Below, piece after piece: positions 42,935 through 51,149 of a DNA stretch of 64,000 nt. The DNA comes from JAWMQL01 sp033283165. Lineage in GTDB: Bacteria; Pseudomonadota; Gammaproteobacteria; Pseudomonadales; Halieaceae. Made by a program: the position numbers and the translations under genes. The DNA is taken from positions 1 to 64,000 of the forward strand of contig JAWMQL010000007.1 in assembly GCA_033283165.1 (NCBI GenBank), given 5' to 3'. Under the pieces are notes generated by a model. That model saw only the letters and a list, made by a program, of their open reading frames with translations, did not search any database and was not told the origin of the DNA. Within the stretch, counting starts at the first letter, position 1. Every line of letters begins with the position of its first letter.

Positions 42935-44071
42935 TTACAGGGCTTGCCAGGATTCACTCCTTGCGCCGCGGCTTACCGCCTCCAGGAAGCGCAAACAGTT
43001 GCCGGAGTGAGGAGCGCCGAAGACATAGCCACGCTCAGCCGAAGGCGCCGCCGCGCCTGCGCGAATTTCCTCAGCTATGTCCAGATACAGATTGGCGAAG
43101 GCCTCGACGAATCCCGCAGGATGACCGGCCTTGAACCGCGTATACCGTTCCTGATTCGCAACCCGGATAGCTTCACAACCCCGATCAATTCGTCGCATAC
43201 TGCCGTCACCAGTGGCGAGTTTCAGATATTCCGGTTCCGCTTGGAACCACTCGGCGCTGCCCTCCCTACCAAAAACACGGATTCTCAGGCCGTTGCTGTA
43301 ACCCAGCGCGGCTTTGCTCCACCAAGCATTCAGCTCAGCACCAGACTCCAGCCTCGCAATACAGGACACCGTGTCGACCAGCTGAGAAAACTGCCCGTGA
43401 CATGACTCGGTCCCAGTCACGGACAGGATTTCTGCGCCGCCCGTGAGGAAATTGGCCAGATGGTATACGTGAGCCCCGAGGTCCAGTGACACGGTCGGTA
43501 CGCTGTAATCTTGGAGACGCCAATCTTGGGGGCTGGCACCCTTCCTCAGGTACCCCTCCTGCGGCATTTCAATCGCCAGATGTCGGATTTCCCCTAATTC
43601 ACCCCGCTGAATCAGGTCGCGTAATTCCCTAACCATCGGGTAACCGGAATAATTGTAGGTTACTGCCAGGTAGGTCTGCGCGGAGGTGACTGCCGTGTCA
43701 ATTTGGTCACACTCGGCAGAGGAAATTGCCAATGCTTTTTCCGAAATGACCGGAATTCCGGCTTCTAGAGCTGCCAGCACAATCTCGAGATGGGAAGGAA
43801 TGGGCGTTAGTACAGCAAGCGCATCAATGCTGCCTTGCTCCCCCGCGAGTAACGCCCGCCAGTCAACATAGCAGCGGTGTGTTTCGACGCCGTAGCGCGT
43901 GGCAGTTTCCTTGTTAACCTCCGGATCCCGGCTAAAACAACCCGCCATCAGTTCGAACTCGCTGTCCAAGCGACTGGCACAGAAATGGGTGTAACCCACC
44001 GCCGAACCTATCCCACCCCCGACAAAAGCCAACTTCAGCGGCGCCTTGGCGTTCATGCCATGAGTTTTCAT
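42935..44071 (-). CDS. Gfo/Idh/MocA-family oxidoreductase
   Basis: A 378-residue NAD(P)-dependent dehydrogenase. The Rossmann domain has LAFVGGGIGSAVGYTHF, DALAVLTPIPSHLEI and GIPVISEKALAIS (the EKP-type motif with Lys). A second domain includes the catalytic-type DLGAHVYHLANFL His. It probably oxidises or epimerises a nucleotide sugar or related alcohol for the surface glycan. A 115-bp gap separates it from the ATP-grasp gene. Confidence 0.9.
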   Translation of the reverse strand: MKTHGMNAKAPLKLAFVGGGIGSAVGYTHFCASRLDSEFELMAGCFSRDPEVNKETATRYGVETHRCYVDWRALLAGEQGSIDALAVLTPIPSHLEIVLAALEAGIPVISEKALAISSAECDQIDTAVTSAQTYLAVTYNYSGYPMVRELRDLIQRGELGEIRHLAIEMPQEGYLRKGASPQDWRLQDYSVPTVSLDLGAHVYHLANFLTGGAEILSVTGTESCHGQFSQLVDTVSCIARLESGAELNAWWSKAALGYSNGLRIRVFGREGSAEWFQAEPEYLKLATGDGSMRRIDRGCEAIRVANQERYTRFKAGHPAGFVEAFANLYLDIAEEIRAGAAAPSAERGYVFGAPHSGNCLRFLEAVSRGARSESWQAL

Positions 44072-44186
44072 CGTTTATTGCCCCTGTGTGCGGCCGGATT
44101 GGCCACGCATGTTTTTCGACATGATGCGATCATAGTGGCCGCGGGTCAACGTAACGCCCGCTATCTGAACCGATTAAGAACTACGG

Positions 44187-45353
44187 TCAGGCTCGATAAA
44201 GCTTTTTATTCAGAGCGTCGGACAGTACTGCGACGAAGTCCTGCTCTGAATTAGATTCGGTGAACATAACCGCTATCCGCTCGCCAGCCACGCCAGGTCC
44301 GGCCTGAAGCCCCGCCACCGGCACAAGGCTGGCAATCTGCAGGGGCCGCGTGAACTCGATGCCCGAATATCCAGCTCTACCGGCAGTTTTTATCGTGTGC
44401 CGAATGATCTTGCCAGTGGCAGGCTCCGTCGGCGATTGAGCCAGCACCATGTCTCCTCCAAAAAATCCACTGACATACATGTCTGAGTAAGGGAAACCAG
44501 TAGTCCGCTGGATCAACTCAGCATACAGATCCCCAGGGCAACGTCGTGTAACCTCTACAAACCAGATCCCTTTTTCGTTGAGGATAAACTGAGTGTGGAA
44601 TAGGCCATTGACCAAAGTCAGGCTTGACGCTATGAACTGAACCTTTTCGCGCAACTGCGCCAACAGGCCCGCGTCAAAGTTATCGACCACATAACTGGTA
44701 TCGACTGAGAAGGCGTTGTGCACGGAGTACTCTTTCACAATGAAGTCCCGCAGCACCATACCCTCGGCCAGGAAGCAGGAGTGACTGTACAGCTGTCCAG
44801 ACTGAAATTCCTCCAGTATATATTTGGAACTTCGAGACGCGATCTTCGCCCTGGTCACTGCGTCGTCCAGCGCTACCATTTCCTGACCGCGCAGCACGCT
44901 GATACCACGACCGCTGTAACCATCGACCGGTTTCACTATCACTGCTTCCAGACCATGAACCTCAGCCGGATTCAATCTGCGCGGGGCCGGCAACTGCAGG
45001 GTTTCACAGAGCTCCCGGAAACTTTCCTTGTTTGAAAGCTCCAAGGTCGTTTGCGGAGAATCCAGGCCAGTAAAGCCAATTTCTGCAGCGAGCCGCGCAC
45101 ACGTCTCGTAGCCAACATCGGTGACCCCGGGCATAAGCACATCAATATCAATCTCATCGAGTACAGCACGCACCGCGTCGCCATCAGCGTAGTCGCAGTC
45201 GATGTAGTGCTTTGATTCGGGGTTCATCAGTGTGGTCCCGCCACGGCCCAGGATGAAGACATCACAGCCGCGAAAAAGAAGGCTCTCTACAATGGGGCGG
45301 GCTGAAAATCCCGTATCCAGGAGTAAAACCCTTCGCTTGGATGGAACCACCAT
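44187..45353 (-). CDS. ATP-grasp family ligase-like protein
   Basis: A 388-residue protein with an N-terminal pre-ATP-grasp Rossmann lobe (RVLLLDTGFSARPIVESLL) and an ATP-grasp core: AVIVKPVDGYSGRGISVL (ATP-binding Lys and glycine loop), KYILEEFQSGQ, and GIWFVEVTRRCPGDLYAELI (metal-binding segment). It resembles carbamoyl-phosphate-synthase-like and amino-acid ligase relatives found in glycan clusters. Its acceptor may be an amino sugar. The ATG at 45353 follows GGAGG by 7 bp and overlaps the methyltransferase stop by one base. Confidence 0.85.
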   Translation of the reverse strand: MVVPSKRRVLLLDTGFSARPIVESLLFRGCDVFILGRGGTTLMNPESKHYIDCDYADGDAVRAVLDEIDIDVLMPGVTDVGYETCARLAAEIGFTGLDSPQTTLELSNKESFRELCETLQLPAPRRLNPAEVHGLEAVIVKPVDGYSGRGISVLRGQEMVALDDAVTRAKIASRSSKYILEEFQSGQLYSHSCFLAEGMVLRDFIVKEYSVHNAFSVDTSYVVDNFDAGLLAQLREKVQFIASSLTLVNGLFHTQFILNEKGIWFVEVTRRCPGDLYAELIQRTTGFPYSDMYVSGFFGGDMVLAQSPTEPATGKIIRHTIKTAGRAGYSGIEFTRPLQIASLVPVAGLQAGPGVAGERIAVMFTESNSEQDFVAVLSDALNKKLYRA

Positions 45354-46141
45354 CAACCTGCCTCCTGTGGTTTAAGAAACAGGAAGAACGGCTCTTCGGG
45401 ATTTACGCCATAGACATCCGGATCGATCGTACTGCCCAGTTCGTGGTGCCAATGCAGTGCAGGCTGTAGGCCACTGGCCTCAATCAGACTGAATATGTCC
45501 TGTCCGAATAGGCGCACATGATCTTCCTGTCCGAAGGCCTGCAGGCGTGCCTGTTCGGAGGTCAGCCCGGGGTCCTCCCAGGTTCTGCACAGGACCGGCG
45601 AATAAGGCGTTTGCAACACCGCCGCCCCACCGGGTACCAGCATGCGGTAGATTTCAGAAAGTGCATTCGACACGTCGTCGACATGCTCCAGCACATGATT
45701 GGCAATCACCAAGTCGAAGTGATCGCTGGGTAGGCCCGTGTCCTGCAGGTCAATTCGCTGAATCCCCGCGGCCGAAGGAAAAAGGTCGGCTTGGATATAC
45801 TCCCGCATGCCTGCGGCCTTCAGTAGGGTAGACAACCGACTCTCTGGCGCAAAGTGCAGTACTATCGCGTCCTTCAACCGGTCCTCCACGCCAAACTGAC
45901 GAAAAAACATCCACAGGTGACGCTCCCTATCATTGCAGCCGCACCAGGGACACTCAAACTGTACGACGTTGGATCCAATAACCCGCAGTTCTCGCATTAA
46001 CGGGGGAATTTTCGCGCCGCTTATGCGATAAGGCAAAAACCGCTGCAAGTGATGACCGCACAAATAACAGCGCAGCGGGCGCAGTGGCGTGTAACGCGAC
46101 CAAGCAGCCCACAATAGTCTGAATGGTTTTATTTTTTTCAC
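45353..46141 (-). CDS. Zinc-ribbon SAM-dependent methyltransferase (type 11)
   Basis: A 262-residue protein from the preferred GTG start at 46141; a GTG at 46219 gives a longer form with no ribosome binding site. An N-terminal four-cysteine zinc element (CYLCG and CPWCGC) precedes a class I methyltransferase domain with VLHFAPESRLSTLLKAAG, DLVIANHVLEHVDDVSNAL and EIYRMLVPGGAAVLQTPYS. Similar proteins occur in O-antigen clusters. It is translationally coupled to the ATP-grasp gene. Confidence 0.8.
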   Translation of the reverse strand: MKKIKPFRLLWAAWSRYTPLRPLRCYLCGHHLQRFLPYRISGAKIPPLMRELRVIGSNVVQFECPWCGCNDRERHLWMFFRQFGVEDRLKDAIVLHFAPESRLSTLLKAAGMREYIQADLFPSAAGIQRIDLQDTGLPSDHFDLVIANHVLEHVDDVSNALSEIYRMLVPGGAAVLQTPYSPVLCRTWEDPGLTSEQARLQAFGQEDHVRLFGQDIFSLIEASGLQPALHWHHELGSTIDPDVYGVNPEEPFFLFLKPQEAG

Positions 46142-46274
46142 AAAGATGCCTGAAGCCGCCCCGTAAAGGATCGCAGTATACCGGAGATTACCTGCCAATC
46201 TCACACCCGCGACAGGCACTTAGCGCGGCTGTCGAGGTCGCGTACTTTCACTGAACCCCGGTTGGCATAAGCGC

Positions 46275-46280
46275 TATAAT
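46275..46280 (+). promoter_or_regulatory. -10 box of the xseB-ispA promoter
   Basis: A consensus TATAAT lies 35 bp before the xseB start, at the boundary between island and core genome. The -35 partner at 17 bp (TGAACC, 46252-46257) is poor. Confidence 0.5.
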
Positions 46281-46314
46281 AGCGGCCTTGATTCATAATA
46301 GACACCCAGTAACA

Positions 46315-46557
46315 ATGGCCAACAAAGCGAGAAAAAAAGGTATCGAACACCAGTTGGGAGATCTCCAGGCACTGGTAGCCCATATGGAGGAAGGAGAGAT
46401 GACGTTGGAGGAAACCCTCGCCGCCTTCGAAAAGGGCATCAAGCTGACCCGGGAAGCACAGGCCCAACTGGCCGCCGCAGAGCAGAGAGTCCAGACGCTG
46501 ATCGAAGAAAACGGCAAACCGGTGGCCACTGAATTCCATGAAGAGGACGATTCTTGA
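46315..46557 (+). CDS. xseB: Exodeoxyribonuclease VII small subunit
   Basis: An 80-residue helical-hairpin protein that assembles with XseA. The motif LGDLQALVAHMEEGEMTLEE with LAAFEKGIKLTREAQAQL is diagnostic. The ATG at 46315 gives the usual MANKARKKG N-terminus; the frame extends to 46288. It overlaps ispA by 4 bp. Confidence 0.94.
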   Translation: MANKARKKGIEHQLGDLQALVAHMEEGEMTLEETLAAFEKGIKLTREAQAQLAAAEQRVQTLIEENGKPVATEFHEEDDS

Positions 46558-47468
46558 CCCAGTCGCTGGAGCAGTTCCTGGCTTCCAGCAGGGATCGTTT
46601 CAACCGGGCCGTGGACGATCTGCTGGGGCAGCCGAGCAGCGAATTTCATGGCCAGTCAGTTCCGCTGGACACCTTGTTCGAGGCCAGCCGATACTCACTG
46701 TCCAACGGCGGGAAGCGAGTACGGGCGGTTCTGGTGTACGGCGCGGCCGGCGCCATCACCGACCAGGGGCCTGCGGAGGCCCTGGACCATGCCGCCTGCG
46801 CGGTGGAGATGATACATGCCTATTCCCTGGTCCACGACGACCTGCCGGCCATGGATAATGACGACCTGCGCCGGGGCCAGCCCAGCTGCCACCGGGCGTT
46901 CGACGAGGCCACGGCCATCCTGGTGGGCGATGGCCTGCAGGCCCGGGCCTTTGAAGTTCTCGCCGAGGCACCGGGGCTGAACGCGCAACAGCGGTTGGAC
47001 ATGGTTTCTGCTCTCGCCGCAAGTGCCGGCCCCCGCGGCATGGTGGGCGGCCAGGCCATCGATATCGCCGCGGTGGATGCGAACCTGGACCTGGCACAGC
47101 TGCAGGCCATGCATGCACTGAAGACCGGAGCGCTGATTCGGGGGGCCCTGGCCCTGGGCGCCATCGCCGCAGGCGCCAATGAAGCCCAGCGCGATGCGCT
47201 GGACGAATACGGAGATCATATCGGCCTGGCCTTCCAGGTAGTGGATGACATTCTCGATGTCACCGGGGACAGCCAGTCCCTGGGCAAAACCGGCGGCAAG
47301 GACGCCGAGGCCAACAAACCCACCTATGTGAAATTACTGGGACTGGACGGCGCGCGGCAGGAGTCCGCACGCCTGCTGGCGCTGGCCCTGGATGCGCTGA
47401 AAGCCTTTGATCACAAGGCCGATCCGCTGCGGGAGTTGGCCCGCTTTATCGTGGAGCGCGACCGTTAG
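46554..47468 (+). CDS. ispA: Farnesyl diphosphate synthase / (2E,6E)-polyprenyl transferase
   Basis: Makes farnesyl diphosphate from IPP and DMAPP. The 304-residue all-helical prenyltransferase has the first aspartate-rich motif DDLPAMDNDDLRRG and the second DDILD in AFQVVDDILDVTGD, plus SNGGKRVRAVLVYG. The start is TTG 46554 with GAGGA 7 bp upstream, overlapping xseB. In many relatives dxs follows; here the next gene is convergent ribA. Confidence 0.95.
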   Translation: MTQSLEQFLASSRDRFNRAVDDLLGQPSSEFHGQSVPLDTLFEASRYSLSNGGKRVRAVLVYGAAGAITDQGPAEALDHAACAVEMIHAYSLVHDDLPAMDNDDLRRGQPSCHRAFDEATAILVGDGLQARAFEVLAEAPGLNAQQRLDMVSALAASAGPRGMVGGQAIDIAAVDANLDLAQLQAMHALKTGALIRGALALGAIAAGANEAQRDALDEYGDHIGLAFQVVDDILDVTGDSQSLGKTGGKDAEANKPTYVKLLGLDGARQESARLLALALDALKAFDHKADPLRELARFIVERDR

Positions 47469-47475
47469 CCAGCAC

Positions 47476-48072
47476 TCAGTGCCGGCCGCCAAACATATGC
47501 CCCAGCTTGCCGGCCTTGGTCTGCAGGTACTTCTCGTTGTGGGGGTTGCTGTCGGTATGCAGGTCGATACGTTCCACCACCTCCACGCCCTGCTCCTCCA
47601 GCGCGGCCACCTTGCGTGGGTTGTTGGTCATCAGGCGCACGGACTTGATATGCAGGTGTTCGCACATGGGACCCAGCACGCTGTAGTCGCGCATGTCGGC
47701 ACCGAAACCCAGGGCCTCGTTGGCCTCCACGGTGTCGGCCCCCTGATCCTGCAGCCGGTAGGCTTTGATCTTGTTGATCAGGCCGATACCCCGGCCCTCC
47801 TGCCGCAGGTAGAACAGGGCCCCGCGGCCCTCCACAGAGATCGCCTCCAGGGCAGCCTGTAACTGGTTGCCGCAGTCACAGCGCAGGCTGAACAGGGCAT
47901 CGCCGGTCAGGCATTCGGAGTGAATTCGGGTCAGCACCGGTCTGCCGTCGCCGACATCGCCCAGGGTCAGGACCACGTGCTCCTTGTTGCCCTCCGGGTC
48001 CTCGAAGCCATGCATATCGAACTCGCCCCAGGCAGTGGGAAGGCGGGATGATTCTACGTAGCGTACGGCCAC
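47476..48072 (-). CDS. ribA: GTP cyclohydrolase II
   Basis: Opens GTP to 2,5-diamino-6-ribosylamino-pyrimidinone phosphate, the first step of riboflavin synthesis. The 198-residue product has the zinc cysteines in HSECLTGDALFSLRCDCG and catalytic EGRGIGLINKIKAY. The GTG at 48072 gives the normal N-terminus (AVRYVESSRLPTAWG); the frame extends to 48102. It supplies the cyclohydrolase activity that the degenerate RibBA domain probably lacks. Confidence 0.94.
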   Translation of the reverse strand: MAVRYVESSRLPTAWGEFDMHGFEDPEGNKEHVVLTLGDVGDGRPVLTRIHSECLTGDALFSLRCDCGNQLQAALEAISVEGRGALFYLRQEGRGIGLINKIKAYRLQDQGADTVEANEALGFGADMRDYSVLGPMCEHLHIKSVRLMTNNPRKVAALEEQGVEVVERIDLHTDSNPHNEKYLQTKAGKLGHMFGGRH

Positions 48073-48137
48073 TCGCTGTATCCGATCGTGGAAAGGGCGC
48101 ACATTCTAGCACATGTCCGGGGCATCTGAGGCAAGTG

Positions 48138-48773
48138 CTACCAGCGCGCCGAGAGCGTCATGATGCCGTCACTTTCCTGCATTTCCACGTGCCGCAGGAA
48201 GCTCATACCAAGCAGGATAAGCGGCGGCTGATCGCCTTCCACGACTGCCGCCTGCACCTGGTTGACCTTGATGCCCTGCAGGTCCACGCTGGGCAGCATG
48301 ACGATCCAGGCATCCACGGTTCCCCCCGCCGTCTGCACCCGGGCCGGCTTGCCCGCGCTGTAATCGACGCGCAGGAGATCAGCGTGCCCGGTGTTGAGGA
48401 GCATCACGTTGGCCCCGGTATCCACCAGCACCCGCATGGGGCGACCGTTGATCTCGGCCCGGGTCAGGTACTGCAGGTTGTTGTTGCGCTTTATCCGGAT
48501 CTCGCGTTTTTGCGCCGTCTGGAAGTTACTGCGGACCCGGCGGGAAACCCCCACTTCGTGGCGCTGGCCATTGATATCGAGTACCGCCTGGCGGGAGTCG
48601 GCGGCGATCACGGTGACACCCTCGTAACTCTGCCCCACCTTGAGCATCTTGCGCTCGCCACCGATGAGCAGCACCACGGTGTCCGTGAACAGCGCCTGTA
48701 CCTCGATATCGTGGGGCTGGGCCAGCAGCCCGCTGGGTAGAACCAGCAGGACACAGAAAAAAATCGCTCTCAT
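48138..48773 (-). CDS. Retropepsin-like aspartic protease, membrane/periplasmic (clan AA)
   Basis: A 211-residue exported protein (signal peptide to about residue 19). Residues 95-205 form a single retropepsin lobe with VDTGAN (Asp118-Thr-Gly), HADLLRVDYS flap region and LLGMSFLRHVEM, as in the TIGR02281 family. It acts as a dimer if active. The N-terminal 25-85 region is an extra beta-rich domain (LIGGERKMLKVGQ, INGQRHEVGVS) resembling SH3-like or type IV-pilus PilP-type sequences. ATG 48773 follows GGAGG by 7 bp. Confidence 0.85.
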   Translation of the reverse strand: MRAIFFCVLLVLPSGLLAQPHDIEVQALFTDTVVLLIGGERKMLKVGQSYEGVTVIAADSRQAVLDINGQRHEVGVSRRVRSNFQTAQKREIRIKRNNNLQYLTRAEINGRPMRVLVDTGANVMLLNTGHADLLRVDYSAGKPARVQTAGGTVDAWIVMLPSVDLQGIKVNQVQAAVVEGDQPPLILLGMSFLRHVEMQESDGIMTLSARW

Positions 48774-48788
48774 CACGAATCCTCCGGT

Positions 48789-49283
48789 TCAGGCGAGCAG
48801 CCAGCGCCCCACGTGCAGTACCCCGCAAGCCATGATACCGGCCACTATATCATCGATCATAATACCCAGACCGCCGTGCACCCGGCGATCCAGCCACCCG
48901 ATGGGCCAGGGCTTCAGGATATCGAAGACGCGAAAGGCAACGAACCCCGCCATGGCCCATGACCAGGTCGCGGGCAGCAGGCACATGGTGACCCAGTAAC
49001 CGGCGAACTCGTCCCAGACGATGCCCGGGTGGTCGTGCACCCCCAATTGCTCGCTGGCGCGATGGCAGATGGCGATGCCGGCGACAATGGCGAGCAGCAC
49101 CGCCGCCGCGTACAGCGCGGGTGGCAGCTGCGCCAGCAAAAGATACAGGGGCACGGCGACCAGGGTACCGGCGGTGCCGGGCGCCCAGGGAGAGAGGCCG
49201 CTGCCGAAGCCGAACGCGAGGAACTGTACCGGGTCGCGAAAGGGCCGCGGCGTCACCGCGGTTTCAGGTGAGATCGCTGACAT
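48789..49283 (-). CDS. pgpA: Phosphatidylglycerophosphatase A
   Basis: Dephosphorylates phosphatidylglycerophosphate in the membrane. The 164-residue protein has FGFGSGLSPWAPGTAGTL, HDHPGIVWDEFAGYWV with conserved acidic residues, and FDILKPWPIGWLDRRVHGG LGIMIDD across two segments. ATG 49283 begins 4 bp after the thiL stop. Confidence 0.94.
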   Translation of the reverse strand: MSAISPETAVTPRPFRDPVQFLAFGFGSGLSPWAPGTAGTLVAVPLYLLLAQLPPALYAAAVLLAIVAGIAICHRASEQLGVHDHPGIVWDEFAGYWVTMCLLPATWSWAMAGFVAFRVFDILKPWPIGWLDRRVHGGLGIMIDDIVAGIMACGVLHVGRWLLA

Positions 49284-49287
49284 GGAA

Positions 49288-50208
49288 TCAAAAGTGCTGG
49301 TATCCAGCGGCAAAGTCAATCGGGAAACCGCAATCTATTCCCTCACCGGTTTCGGCCCGGCCGATGATTGTGCAGCCGGCGGGGAGTTCCGGCCCGGCGG
49401 GCAGGGTGAAGCAGAGCTGGTAGTCATCACCGCCAGCCAGGGCCCAGCGCAGCGCCTGCTCGCGCTCCGGGTGGGCTGCGACAGCGGCTGACAGGGGCAG
49501 GCTTTCAGGGTCGATGATCAGCGCCAGGCCACTGGCGGCGGCGATGTGGCCGGCGTCAGCCAGCAGGCCGTCGGAAATATCGATGGCGGCACTGGCCCGG
49601 CCCAGCAGGGTCTGCCCCAGTTCCAGCTGCGGCCGGGGGCGGTAAAAGCGCCGCCACAGGTAGTCGCCATGATCGGGGCCCGGCTGCCACTCACCCCTGA
49701 TCAGCGCCAGTGCCGCCGCCCCATCCCCCAGGGTGCCGGACACGCACAGCCGGTCGCCGGGTTGTGCCCCGGCCCGGGTCAGGGCGTGCTCCGCCGGCAG
49801 ACTGCCCAGCACCTGGACGCTGAGGGTCAGGGGGCCCCGGGTGGTATCACCACCGACAAGCGGCAGGCGGCAGTCGCGGCTTACCTGGGCCAATCCCTCG
49901 CTGAAGCTGTGCAGCCAGAACTCGTCGACCGAGGGGAGAGTCAGAGCCAGCGTCATCCCCAGGGGCTCGGCCCCCATGGCGGCCAGGTCGCTGGCGGCCA
50001 CCGCCACCGCGCGGTATGCAATCTCCTCGGGAAATGCATCCTCGGGGAAGTGCACACCGGCCACCTGGGTATCCACCGACGTGGCCAGTCGCTCACCGGC
50101 CGCCAGCGACAGGATGGCGCAGTCGTCGCCCACCCCGAGCGCGACCCGGGGCGAGGCGCCCAGGGCGGCGAAGTAGCGGTAAATCAGTTCGAATTCAGAA
50201 GCGGCCAT
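49288..50208 (-). CDS. thiL: Thiamine-monophosphate kinase
   Basis: Phosphorylates ThMP to ThDP. The 306-residue AIR-synthase-like protein has VGDDCAILS, TSVDTQVAGVHFP, RAVAVAASDLAAMGA, LPLVGGDTTRG and the C-terminal ALAGGDDYQLCFTLP. Its start ATG overlaps the nusB stop. ThDP is the cofactor of Dxs, also encoded in this window. Confidence 0.95.
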   Translation of the reverse strand: MAASEFELIYRYFAALGASPRVALGVGDDCAILSLAAGERLATSVDTQVAGVHFPEDAFPEEIAYRAVAVAASDLAAMGAEPLGMTLALTLPSVDEFWLHSFSEGLAQVSRDCRLPLVGGDTTRGPLTLSVQVLGSLPAEHALTRAGAQPGDRLCVSGTLGDGAAALALIRGEWQPGPDHGDYLWRRFYRPRPQLELGQTLLGRASAAIDISDGLLADAGHIAAASGLALIIDPESLPLSAAVAAHPEREQALRWALAGGDDYQLCFTLPAGPELPAGCTIIGRAETGEGIDCGFPIDFAAGYQHF

Positions 50209-50660
50209 CAGGACGCCGCGTTGATCTCCGGCTGGCGCAGTTGCCGGGCGGCCTTGTCGAGTACGCCGTTGATGTACTTGTGACTCTCCGAGGCACCGAA
50301 TTTCCTGGCCAGGGCCACTGCCTCGTTGAGCACCACCTTGTAGGGCACGTCCAGCCGCTCGCGCAATTCCCAGGTACCCATCCGCAACAGGCTGCGCTCG
50401 ATCGGGTCCAACTCGTTCAGTTTGCGGTCCAGCAGCGGCTCGAACAGCGCTTCCAGTTCGTCAACCGTAGCGGGCACACCGTGCAGAATGGCCTGGAAGT
50501 ACTCCAGGTCCACGTGGCTGAAGTCGTACTCGGCGCGAAACTCGGCCTCGATATCGGACAGCGAGGCCCCGGCCATGTGCCACTGGTACAGGGCCTGCAG
50601 GCCGTAGTGACGGGCCTTGCGCCGCTCCGCGGCGAGGGTGTTGTGGGGTCCCTTGGCCAT
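50208..50660 (-). CDS. nusB: Transcription antitermination factor NusB
   Basis: A 150-residue helical RNA-binding protein of the antitermination complex for rRNA. Key segments are ERRKARHYGLQALYQWHMAG and ERSLLRMGTWELRERLDVPY KVVLNEAVALARKFG across two parts, ending ESHKYINGVLDKAAR. ATG 50660 is 1 bp after the ribH stop; a longer frame upstream is not native. Confidence 0.95.
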   Translation of the reverse strand: MAKGPHNTLAAERRKARHYGLQALYQWHMAGASLSDIEAEFRAEYDFSHVDLEYFQAILHGVPATVDELEALFEPLLDRKLNELDPIERSLLRMGTWELRERLDVPYKVVLNEAVALARKFGASESHKYINGVLDKAARQLRQPEINAAS

Positions 50661-50661
50661 C

Positions 50662-51135
50662 CTAGCCCAGCTTGTCCAGCAGGCTGACCATTTCCAGCGC
50701 GGACAGGGCGGCTTCCTCACCCTTGTTCCCGGCCTTGGTCCCGGACCGTTCGATGGCCTGCTCGATGGTGTCCACGGTCAGCACACCAAAAGCCACCGGC
50801 ACGCCGTGTTGCATGCTGACCTGGGCGATACCCTTGGTGCATTCGCCCGCCACGTGCTCGAAGTGAGGCGTGCCGCCGCGAATCACGGCGCCCAGTGCGA
50901 TGATGGCGTCGACGCCGCCCCGCTCCGCCACCTTCTTGCACACCAGCGGGATTTCAAAGGCCCCGGGGGCACGCACGATGGTCATCTGCTTATCGCTCAC
51001 CCCGTGCCGGCGCAGGGTATCAATCGCGCCCTCCAGCAGATGCTCCACCACGAAGCTGTTCCAGCGGCCCACCACCAGCGCGTAGTTGCCCTGGCCACCG
51101 GTAAACACGCCCTCGATTGTCTTGATATCACTCAT
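50662..51135 (-). CDS. ribH: 6,7-Dimethyl-8-ribityllumazine synthase
   Basis: Condenses the DHBP and pyrimidine intermediates of riboflavin synthesis. The 157-residue protein has RWNSFVVEHLLEGAIDTL, VRAPGAFEIPLVCKK, ALGAVIRGGTPHFEHVAGEC and HGVPVAFGVLTVD. It forms icosahedral or pentameric assemblies. It lies between ribBA and nusB in the conserved rib cluster. Confidence 0.96.
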   Translation of the reverse strand: MSDIKTIEGVFTGGQGNYALVVGRWNSFVVEHLLEGAIDTLRRHGVSDKQMTIVRAPGAFEIPLVCKKVAERGGVDAIIALGAVIRGGTPHFEHVAGECTKGIAQVSMQHGVPVAFGVLTVDTIEQAIERSGTKAGNKGEEAALSALEMVSLLDKLG

Positions 51136-51149
51136 TGTGGTCTTCCTTG

